64,000 bases of DNA. It comes from Metarhizium brunneum (taxonomy: Eukaryota; Ascomycota; Sordariomycetes; Hypocreales; Clavicipitaceae). The position numbers were made by a program, and so were the translations under genes. Location: assembly GCF_013426205.1 (NCBI RefSeq), contig NC_089428.1, positions 558,001-622,000 of the forward strand, in the 5' to 3' direction. The notes under the pieces are model-generated. The model was not told where the DNA came from and made no database searches. It was given only the letters and a program-made list of their open reading frames with translations. Positions 55,137 to 64,000 of this stretch are shown piece after piece (position 1 is the stretch's first letter; each line of letters starts with the position of its first letter).

Positions 55137-57818
55137 GGCGTGTCTGATGAGGAAACGGAGGGCGGGGATTGAGGGCTTGTACGGACTGGAGTTAAGACTT
55201 GGCATTATAATACTAGAGGCAAGTGGCGGGCTTTATATTATTTGGTTGAGACTGAAAAGATACCTTGTTGACTGAAGCAGAGACTTCAAGACGTGTTCAA
55301 TCTTGGCAGGTTTTTGGACGTGGTCTCATTTTGTTAGCATACATAGACTATCAGCGGGTTGTGGGGGTACTGTTCATTGTCATGACATCTGAATACGGAA
55401 TACATGGGACAGGGATAGAGCTGACAATGCTTTCCTGGAATGGGGACGGCTGAATACATGACCAGTGAGTACGCGGGAGCGCCTTGTCTTGTTGGACAAT
55501 CTTCAATACATCTGGCAGGGACCCCATTGCCTCAGATAGCTGGCAAAAGTGAGGAGTCTGCATGTTTTGCGTACGGATTCTCTGTTTAATCGTGGTTGCC
55601 GCTGCGAGATTTCTTCATTTCTCCCGATTTACAAGAGGACAGACACCACGTCAGCGGCGGGGTGTATTTTACCGTTACGTCACGAGGCTAGGGTCTGGTT
55701 TAGAAAGGTTGGGCCCGTCCGCGGGACACTCGATGGTCTCTGGGACTATTATGCGAAATTGTGAGCGGCAAAGCGGTGCCTCGTTTCGAGAACTTGGGAC
55801 GAATGACTAACTTTGTATGGCGTAGGCTCGCATAACTTGCTTACCAGGGCGACAAGTGCATAAGCTCCACGGAGTCTCCCGCTTATAAACAAATTAAGGT
55901 CATTTCGGGACTTGCCAAGCCCCCCATTGACCCGCCCTGCGGAAATAAGTTCCGGTCTATACGAGTTCGACTGCCGTAATCGTTGTGGGTAGGTAGTTCA
56001 TTCCAGGATCCGGAGCCGATGAATCAATGCCAGATCAGCGGCATTTGTAGCCTGTTGGAACGGTGGATATTGGATACAATGTGCAAGTTGGGTACGCAGG
56101 TAGGCATATATTGTGTGCATTACTCTCTGCACCCGTCTTGTCTAATTATTCTAGCGAAACCGGTTGTGGTTGACTGTGGAAATTGAACCAAGTTGACGTA
56201 CAAATCGGCATAAATATACAGTCCCCCCCTTAAATTATTATTTATGCTTGGCCTGACAGGGTAGCTATTAGCAGGGCTAGTAGCCTATTTGTAGTGAATG
56301 TATATTAAGTTATATAGAATTAAAAGAAACTATAAGAATTACAATAAAGACGTTAATTTATTAAAAACTTTTTCTTAAAGTCTTTTTAATTAGTTATTAG
56401 CTTTTTAACTATATTATATATAAAGAATAATTTAAGGGGAGATTATATACTTATAATGTATTAGCCTAAATAAATTACTCCACGTTACCCTTTATTTATT
56501 TGGGAGGTTTACTATATATCTCACCACATGTTCGTTCTATACGAACAGGGGCCACCAGAAGGGTCTTGGAAGCCCATACGATGAACTTTTACAATTTATC
56601 CTGACTCGCTTGCCGAGACTTGACAGCCCACTAGACCCGCGTCTTTAATGCTGTTGCCGATGCCCGTCCCAGATTATCAATCGCACGGGTTAATTAAAAA
56701 ATAGACTAGACAACGTCAACCGAAGATGGTTCCTTAGCACAAGGCGGATCTTTCTTTTTTCTGGTACTACCAGACTTTTAGAAGCGCAAACAAATGGCCG
56801 CGGACCCGGGAATAACGGTGTTGTCCGTTGCCCACTACTTTATTGGCAGGAGACTATCAAATTTTCGCGGCCGAGATAGTACTTATTGGAAATGCTCTGC
56901 TGCGAATCAAGGCCACCCGCAATATTTCGGGGCATTATCGCGGACAATCCGACTTGGCATTTGTAAGTGCTACAAATTTTACCCGGGAATTAACCGTCAA
57001 GGTGCGACAATGTCTGACTTGAGCTGACATTACACTCGGGAAGAGCAACCTTGTTCATCCCACCGACATGATGCTGCCAGTGAACAAGTGGGGGTACGGG
57101 CATGACTGGCTGATTAGTCAGACCGGCCTGGTGATACAATCGTTCCCGCCAGTCGCGCAATCACGCATCCGGAGGAGGCAAATTCTCAACGTGGTTGTGA
57201 GACATATCTAGAACGCTGCATGGAATGCGGTTCATTGCTACATATATAGTTAAAAAGTATCCCTATCGGCTCATAAGCTGACGGAAGCTCGACTTGCGTT
57301 GCATAATTCGGGCTCGTTTGCTGGTAGGTACTTTAGGTAATCTATTTGAAACAGAAATTCGGCAACAAATGTTCATAACCAGGCTGTCTGGCGCGATGCA
57401 AATGCTGTTATTTAATGCATTTGGTGCTTTTGGAATTGAGCATGGCGGAAATACCGGCATTCTTGTCCAATTGTCCGATTGACGCCGGCCCCGATAACAT
57501 ATAGGGCGACATTCTTTTGCACGAGTTGCCAGTTTTTAGAAAAAGCTTACCCTAGACCAAAGTCGGATAACTGGATGTGAAAAGAAGGCGAGATAACCCA
57601 CCCGGGCGGCTGCCCTGGCGCCGTTTCTCGTCAAGTCTGTCGCTCCCCGAAACACAGCAACATGCGCGCTTATCAGGAACATGACAATAGATTGCACATT
57701 ATCTTCGTGTCCCTGAGACAGAAGAAAAAAGTTATCGTAGTATATAATAGCAATGTCGTCGCCTAAAAAAAAAAAAACGTTGAAGTGTGCAAAAGAAAAC
57801 ATCAAAAAGAAAAAAGAA
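55137..57818. other. Long intergenic region, partly AT-rich
   Basis: No gene is supported over 2.7 kb. Bases 56230-56520 are very AT-rich. Small open frames at 55265-55810, 56794-57027 and 57294-57482 show no domain or splice structure. Confidence 0.5.
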
Positions 57819-57915
57819 TGCGGCCAGTGTGACTCGAACACACGACCTTCAGATAGGCATCCGTAGGATTGAAGTTGACTTCAGTCTGACGATCTCCCAG
57901 CTAATCTATGGCCGC
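57819..57915 (-). tRNA. tRNA-Phe (GAA) with 24-nt intron
   Basis: Read on the minus strand from 57915, the sequence folds as a complete tRNA. The 7-bp acceptor pairs perfectly (GCGGCCA with TGGCCGC), and the D arm has AGCTGGGA in the loop. The anticodon stem TCAGA/TCTGA encloses CTGAAGA with anticodon GAA, and the T arm is GTGTG-TTCGAGT-CACAC. An intron of 24 nt sits after the purine 3' of the anticodon, the usual place for tRNA introns. The mature length is 73 nt before CCA addition. A T-rich run (TTTTTTC) follows the 3' end and would stop polymerase III. Confidence 0.95.
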
Positions 57916-58395
57916 AAGGTTGACAAATGCGCCATTATTTTTATTTAATACGGCTTCGACCAGGAATAGGAACAAAAAAAATAGCATAATTTGTCCGTTG
58001 CCCATCAACCCAGCCAATTTCAGGCAACTTATCATCCATGTGCCATATTGAAGCATACAAATCGAGCAATAGTGTTATTTTCCCGTATATACTCATTCGC
58101 ATACAGCTTCTCAGTTTCTTCAAAACTCCGTAGGAAAACTGGTTGATAAAGTCTCGAGGAATGAAAAGGGCTCGCGAGACCTTACGGCGACACACATTTA
58201 CTTCCTCTCATCATATCCACGAGCCTTGCAGCCAGTAACTGTGCATCTCCAGGGTGCCGGCCACTAGCGTAGTTGAAAGCTGGATCCTCCACCACGAATC
58301 TACAGACGGTCAACGATGTGTTTGCTTAAGAAGAATACCTACTTACGGAGCAGGAGCCCAGCTGGTCTTCAAGCAAGCAGGGTCCGAAAGCACTT
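57916..58395. other. Intergenic
   Basis: This is spacer between the tRNA and the DJ-1-like gene; nothing else is recognised. Confidence 0.5.
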
Positions 58396-59173
58396 TCACA
58401 ACCTACGAGACATTAGTACTTCGATAGTTTGACGATGAGTGAGCTGACGCACAGAAGCCTCGACATCCTCGCCCGAAGTACCGTACACTTTGAAGTAGTC
58501 GCCCATAAATGGCCACGTTACCCAAAAAGCAGCCTTTTCAAATAAAGCGGGCAAGGTGGTTGTTGTCCGGCCATACAGAATGCTTCTTCCATCAGGCCCC
58601 TTTGCCTGGGCCAGCACCTTGACCCCGTAGCATATAGCACCCACCGCTTTCCCGGCAGGTTTTCTAGTTTGTGGGAAGTAATCCGCTAGTAGTTTATGAA
58701 CTACTGGCGAGTCAATAAGTTGCCGTATTGTCTTTTCCTGCCCACCCGGTAAGAAGACGGCGTCAAAGGCGTCGAGATCAAATTCCGCCGCAGACCAGTG
58801 CAGGGCGTGTTTCCATTCTTCAGATGCAACCATGGCGGAATATTGCCGGAGAACAGATTGTGTAGCTCCCTGCAAGTAGATTAGTAATGAGTTTATGCGC
58901 AATGAACCGGTTTCTATACAAAAATGGTTTGTGTGACACCCTGTAGCATCTTGGCATCGCACTTGGGTGAAGTGCCTGTCTCAGTCGCAAAGTTTACTTC
59001 AAAACCCGCTTCTCGAAAGACAGTGTACGGGACTGCAGTCTCTATGGAATAGTGAGTTTAAAGTTTAAAAATCGGCAATTTGCAAGAATGCTCCAAAGTT
59101 GCGCCGCAGAATGGGAGCACGCGCCTGTGGGATCATGACCGTAATCGGCCATCATTATGAGAACCTTGACCAT
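58396..59173 (-). CDS. DJ-1/PfpI family protein (1)
   Basis: Three exons, 59173-59125, 59041-58920 and 58869-58396, encode about 214 residues. The start reads MVKVLIMMADYGHDPTE and continues TAVPYTVFREAGFEVNFATE, the first strands of the DJ-1/PfpI fold. DAVFLPGGQ (about 93-101) and the nucleophile elbow GAICYGV with Cys about 137 follow. Fungal relatives usually have CHG at the elbow; here His is Tyr, so a glyoxalase-like His partner is missing or lies elsewhere. The first intron has a GC donor in a poor context (GCGCGT), which is unusual. The second, 50 nt with a GTATAG donor, has a good TTACTAAT branch site. These proteins act as chaperones, glyoxalases or peptidase-like enzymes; the activity here is unknown. 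Confidence 0.75.
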
Positions 59174-60917
59174 GGAGATTGGCAGACTTTAATTCACACG
59201 TAGTAATAAGACAATGAATGGAGAAGTAGACTGGGTGTAGTGAATGATGTCGTAATACGATTGACCGAGTCAATAAAAATACAACTCACTGTAAATGGAG
59301 TTTGTGGCAACACAGCACTTGCGGCAACGCCGTATATGCTGACTTGAATAGGTTAATAAAAAAGTCCATGTCTGTCTATAACCGTGTCCGGTCGGGATTA
59401 CCGAGCCAAAGCCCGGCGTATATGGGATAGTAGGTTCATCCTTCTACAATTAGCTCCCCGATTAGCGAGGGATATTCGGTGAAACTCGGAAATCTTTTAC
59501 TCAGCCAAATACACTGCCAACTAGCTCCGGATGGCTGGAACCTTCTATTGCCAAGATGTTGTTGCATCCAGACCCACTTGAACAAAATCCCAACGCACCG
59601 GCGTGGCATTATATCCGCTGGGTCCCGGATGTCATCACCTATTCCTCACATGTACGATCGACAAAGAGTGTCACAGAAGGTGAATTCGCCGTACAGAGGG
59701 AATAGTCGAGCTTGCCCTTCTCCTCTTCTCTAGTTGTACACCGACAGTTTCAATCACCTGCTAGATGAACAAAATACCAGTCCGGCGTCTTACGGTCAAC
59801 TAGTAAGGAGCTCTCTGTGTAGTAGCTTTGGTGATTAGGCAAATTGGCCATATTCTGCCGTTTAAAAGAAGCGTAGTTCAATTCGCACTACAATCTCAAT
59901 CACTGCCTTAGTCAGACAGAGCCTCGATATGCCTGTGATGCTAATACTCCCTCATGACGGATGGGTCTGGAATCCCACATCACGGGGAATTTAGGCATCT
60001 GACGCAAAGGGTGGCTCCGCTGACACTCTATTGGCGACCAAACTTAGTTCAAATAGCTCATTAATCTTCTCAATACTCTTTTCCTGGTTCAATTTCTTTC
60101 TCTGACTGACTTGCTTATGTCAAGTGCCTACACAGTTTATATGCGCGTTTGAATCGTTATTTCTTGAATCATCATGTCAAAGTAACCTGAGTACGAACAT
60201 CGAAGCTGCCAAGCTCAATCCCCCACACTCACGCACGGACTCTGCGTGGTTAGAGCTTCATTCTCGTATGTGAGTGTCTCGTCTAGGCAACCCCGACATT
60301 GTCTTCCCGATGGCCAATGTCACCTCGACCGCCATTGTACTCCGTTTAGCCGTGTCGATCCGGATATGCGATGGCCACCATAACTTCTCCAATCACACGA
60401 TGTCAGACACACACAGACATGGGTTGGTCAGCTAGGCAGCCAGCATAAGTACGCAAAATCAGGGGAGGGCGAGGTCCTGCTAATAGAAGTCTGATGTCAG
60501 ATATTGGTTCGGCGAGTATCATTGTGCATACCTCACTCCACCACAACGACCTGGATGGTCACGGGGAGATCGCTATTCATCAAGCTGTCTGAAGAACGTT
60601 CAGACGGCTTCCATGCATCGCACATGGTCCTCCAGCCCCCCCATACTTTCCTCCACACCACACCTGCGTTTCTTGATGCGGCATAGTGAGCACATTTGAG
60701 AGTGTTGTATATTGCGTAGATGCAGTGACGTACCGCTCGCGCCCCTGCTTATACCCGTTTCCCTTCGGCGCTGTAGCTCTGAAGCTTGCCACGGGCTGGC
60801 ACGTATACAAGTATATAAGCTCCCATCTATCCCTCTTGTCAGCTTGTGCAAGTCCAGAGATCACATCACAGATAATTTACAAAGTCTACCTTGTGAACAT
60901 ACTATCGAAAATTCGAA
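59174..60917. other. Divergent intergenic region between two DJ-1-like genes
   Basis: This 1.7-kb spacer holds the promoters of both DJ-1/PfpI-type genes. No coding region or RNA is supported. TATATAAGC near 60812 lies about 100 bp upstream of the second gene and may be its TATA element. Confidence 0.5.
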
Positions 60918-61753
60918 ATGTCTCAGCCTTTCAACCTGACCAACCCCGGTCGCATCCTCCGCGTCGGCGTTGTCCTTCTGAAGGGGTTAGTCTATCCTCA
61001 CTTGATCGGCTAATACGAACGAGATTCTGACAGTACTTCAAACATTCAGTATAGTCGAAATAATCGATGTGGCACCCGTGGACCAAATCCATCAGATCAG
61101 CGATCGCTTCGTCAATCCACTGCCATCGTCGGTCGTCCCCGATGATTTGAAGCCGTATGCGATCAAGACAGAATACCACTGGGTCTCCGAAGCCGGCCCA
61201 GGGACACTTGTGAATGGGACCAGTGGCATAGTCGTGTCGCCAACTGTATGTAGCAGAGTCTTCCCTGCCTGCGGCACCGAGAAGCTAATATGAATGGCAA
61301 CTGGCATAGGACTCCTTTGAAACATGCCCACCCCTCGATATTGTTGTCGTTCCCGCGTCGGCCTCGGCCAATGCTAGCGAAGCCGAGCTCGATTTTCTCA
61401 GAAAGACTTACGACGAGAGCGCTGCGTTTATTACCATCTGCTTCGGCATGTCAGCTCCATTGCAGGCTGGCATATTGGAGGGAAAGACTGCAACTGCGCC
61501 TCGCTTCCGGCTTGATACATTCCGAGAGATGGCTCCTGGCACAAACTGGATTGACAAGCGCTGGGCGAGAGACGGCAAGCTTTGGACCAGTGGCGCGCTG
61601 CTGAATGGGCTGCACCTCATGTCGGCCTTTATCCAGGAGACTTGGGGCAGCAGCGAACAAGGCGCCAGACTTGTCGGCGCCATGGCAGAGATGGGGGCTT
61701 GGCCGGATGGTAGCCCAGAGTATGACGACGAAGAGGGAAAACCGTTCCCATAA
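60918..61753 (+). CDS. DJ-1/PfpI family protein (2)
   Basis: Three exons, 60918-60985, 61050-61245 and 61310-61753 (two 64-nt introns with GTTAGT and GTATGT donors), encode about 235 residues. The start RILRVGVVLLKG and VEIIDVAPVDQI give the first strand and helix of the DJ-1/PfpI fold. LDIVVVPAS precedes the nucleophile elbow AAFITICFGMSAPLQAG with Cys about 132, and EGKTATAPR and KLWTSGALLNGLHL follow, as in the fungal ThiJ/PfpI-like proteins. The usual Thr/His beside the Cys is Phe here. No signal peptide is visible. It differs clearly from the gene at 58396-59173, so the pair is not a recent duplication. Cellular role unknown. Confidence 0.85.
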
Positions 61754-62824
61754 TTGTGTCCATCAACTGAGAAGATCAAGATCGAGGTCGCCTTGCTCGT
61801 CTTAGTTGACTTTGCCACAATGGGCCCTCGCTTGGTTGACATTGGACATTTTGGGTACCGTCGTACATAGGCAACCTTATTATAGTGACTGGTTGAGAGG
61901 ATCTACGGGCCGGTCCCGGTATATATGAGCCCGGTATGCAAATATGAGCTCTTGACATAATTTGTGTGCCACATGCTATACTTAGTTACTGTGTATTGTG
62001 CGGATAGTTTCGCGGGGGAGACAAAAGCTCGCCAAAAACAATCCCCCATCTAGAACCAGGCGACTTGAGCGGCTGCTATATCACCCTAGAGGTCTCTGAC
62101 GTGTCTCATCTGGGTGCCCAATGCAGCAGCCCAAGTGCATAATACTTATAGTAAATTTGCATCAAATATTATATAAATAATAGCTTATAATATATACATG
62201 AGACCGCCTCTTACTATAAACTTTCATGCACATATGGGTCTGGTCTTCTCGCACGTAGCATTTTGCATGACATGACACGATTTATACTTTTGTATCTAGT
62301 AGCTTACAGGCAGAGCCTTCTAGGTATTTTATAAATTACTTGGCACAGGCATTTCACAGGGTGCTAGGTTTCTACACTATTGCATAATATCTCACCAAAT
62401 ACCGTGTTTTTTTATGCTTCTCGTGCCACACCCTATATTAGATAGTGAAGCAAGAAAGCTACATACTCACTATAAGGTGTAGTGGTGAGCGATTTGCATG
62501 AACCACATGCAACCAGCTATACGTGGGGCGCGGCACGAGTCAATAGCATAAATAAAGAGAGCCCTAATCTTGCCGATCCAGCATTGCCGGGCCTGTACTG
62601 TACAGAGTACAGGCCACGTAATCTCGAAGCAAAGTTATTCTTACGAGATTTCAAGAAAAAAGCAAGATTATTAGGTAAGCCAGGGTTATCTGGATTTATT
62701 ATATGTAGAGTCAAGCCTCTAGCTAGAAATACACCAACCTTGATTTTACAACACAGTACAATTTCTATTTAGTTAAATTATCGTAAAAAAATATTGAACT
62801 CTTTTTATTATAACTTTAGCTACC
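61754..62824. other. Intergenic, AT-rich before the micro-exon gene
   Basis: No gene is firmly supported. The frame at 62482-62772 has no recognisable domain. Bases 62130-62460 are AT-rich. This setting resembles that of the first micro-exon gene. Confidence 0.45.
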
Positions 62825-63576
62825 ATGAAGTATATCCCGCTTGTATTAGCAACTTTTGTCATCTTGACTCTAGCACAAAGGCTGCAAGTCAGTAGATTAA
62901 CTGCCAAGACTATGGTACGCAAATTCCCTAATTAGTTGATATTATATAATTAAATTTAGCAAAAAGCTTATTTTTTATACTAGAAATATAAAGAGATTGC
63001 AGAAGTATTGAAAACACAAAGAATAACTTGCCGAGAACGAAGTGTAAGTAAATATAAAATGCTCTTAGAACTAGGTATAACTAATTATAATAAAGGGAAA
63101 TGAGCTGTCTTGTATAGCTAGACCTATTGTAGGTATTCTCTTTAATTTAAACTACGTTATACTTATTTGACATTTCACGTTAATTTACTATTAAATTATA
63201 GAAAGACGGTGAACAGGTAAGATATCTTGTATTAATTATATCGCAGTTAAAGCAACTTACTCATTTAGCTATTTTTATATAGGCAATACACGATATTGAT
63301 CAGACTTGCCGAGAAAACGACGTAAGTATAATTATACAAATACTAGTCGTAAAGTGGCTAATAAGATATATAATCTTAGTGTACTTGTGACATATTTCCT
63401 CCTCTCGTGCATGATGCAAATCAACCTGAGGATGTAGGCCTTGATCCATAAAGAAAGAAAATGGCGTACTTTGCTACTAAATATACCATGCGTAGATTGG
63501 GATTGAATGCTCTATTGCACCCAAGGAAACGCCAAACAAGGAGAATTGCCAGTCGCGGGAGACATCTAAGCTTTAA
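62825..63576 (+). CDS. Secreted cysteine-rich protein with micro-exons (family member 2)
   Basis: Seven exons are inferred from splice signals: 62825-62914, 62984-63043, 63096-63128, 63202-63216, 63283-63321, 63380-63433 and 63496-63576. All joins are phase 0, and internal exons are 60, 33, 15, 39 and 54 nt. The product is about 123 residues with a hydrophobic leader (MKYIPLVLATFVILTLA) and about eight cysteines. Its exons match the gene at 15379-16306 in order: a 20-codon exon 2 with Cys at codon 16, then a Cys-containing exon, a TCRE-like exon and a CxC exon. Exons 4 and 5 here correspond to the single exon 5 there (KDGEQ with ERGTQ, TCREND with TCKEHG). The C-terminal cysteine block of the first gene is missing. 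The third exon (AAAG acceptor, GTAGGT donor) is the weakest call. No domain is recognised; secretion is predicted, function unknown. Confidence 0.6.
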
Positions 63577-64000
63577 GAGACTGTAAGACATTAAACAAGC
63601 CGCATTTATACGCATTGTATGCTAACGTACCAAATCTTGATAGGCTGGCTTGCCCAAACCCACTCTCCGGCGAGACAACGATTACAGACACTTTAGACGT
63701 ACTGAGTTTGAAGCATTCAGGAAAGATCTCTGCGTAGCGCGGCGCATGGACAAGGAGAACGCCAAAGAGAAAACCGGTTTGCGACCAGACGAGACTTGGT
63801 AAAGCAAAAATAGATCTTGAAATGGCTTGAAATTGTGCTCAGGAGGATTTGGGCTTTTAGGAAAGTTCCTACGCTTATTCAGGTAGTTGGAACAGAGAGA
63901 TTAATTCAACATCTACCAAAGTCGATTGAACGTCCATCAATACACACCATTTGCATTGCTTGCATTTCTAACATGGAGGTAGTGTGCGATAGCTACAAAT
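63577..64000. other. Window end, unresolved
   Basis: A frame near 63670-63800 encodes a charged stretch (RRTEFEAFRKDLCVARRMDK) that might belong to a gene or mobile element continuing beyond the window. It is too short to name. Confidence 0.3.

Noticed and set aside
62482..62772. 96-codon plus-strand frame upstream of the second micro-exon gene
   Set aside because: No domain or splice support; it might be a mobile-element remnant, but nothing diagnostic is visible.

Overview
The window looks like a filamentous ascomycete (Pezizomycotina; a hypocrealean Sordariomycete is my guess, from gene content only). The genes carry short introns of about 48-100 nt with GTAAGT-like donors and CTAAT-type branch sites. 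Families include Zn2Cys6 regulators, BBE-type FAD oxidases, an S28 and an S8 secreted protease, an ABCC transporter, STAND/NLR-like and ankyrin proteins, an isolated 5S rRNA gene and a tRNA-Phe with an intron. Gene density is low, with about sixteen apparently intact protein genes in 64 kb. They are separated by AT-rich blocks and by decayed genes whose damage includes a CAG-to-TAG change of the kind RIP (repeat-induced point mutation) causes. This reads as an accessory or subtelomere-like region rather than a conserved core.

Layout. 1-2 kb: AT-rich, with a truncated 5S relic and a broken secreted-peptide ORF. 2-6 kb: F-box protein, then an S28 serine peptidase. 8-14 kb: phosphotransferase relic, alpha/beta hydrolase, a conserved fungal protein of unknown function and a BBE-type FAD oxidase. 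15.4-16.3 kb: a secreted cysteine-rich protein gene built from eight exons, several very small. 16.6-20.5 kb: a decayed NLR-like gene (nucleoside phosphorylase, NACHT, ankyrin). 22.7-23.8 kb: a decayed ankyrin gene. 24.4 kb: 5S rRNA. 24.8-27.3 kb: a Zn2Cys6 regulator and a four-helix membrane protein. 28 kb: relic of a second FAD oxidase. 30.6-32.8 kb: a secreted two-repeat PAN/Apple-like protein and a bZIP regulator. 33.5-38.2 kb: a degenerate ABCC transporter. 39.3-41.8 kb: a six-exon Zn2Cys6 regulator. 44-47 kb: subtilisin-like protease and a secreted acidic protein. 50.2-51.4 kb: arrestin-like adaptor with a PPxY motif. 53.4-55.1 kb: a secreted protein with four cysteine-rich repeats. 57.8 kb: tRNA-Phe. 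58.4-61.8 kb: two divergent DJ-1/PfpI genes. 62.8-63.6 kb: a second micro-exon secreted protein.

The most interesting observation is the pair of micro-exon genes at 15.4 and 62.8 kb. They share exon order, exon phases and cysteine positions although their sequences have diverged strongly, which suggests an undescribed family of secreted cysteine-rich proteins built from tiny symmetric exons. Many other products are also predicted to be secreted (S28, S8, PAN-like, acidic protein, cysteine-repeat protein), consistent with a host- or substrate-interaction region. A dispersed MITE-like repeat of about 170 bp occurs in at least four copies next to these genes.

All exon joins were inferred by eye from splice signals and reading frame. 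No transcript or database evidence was available.
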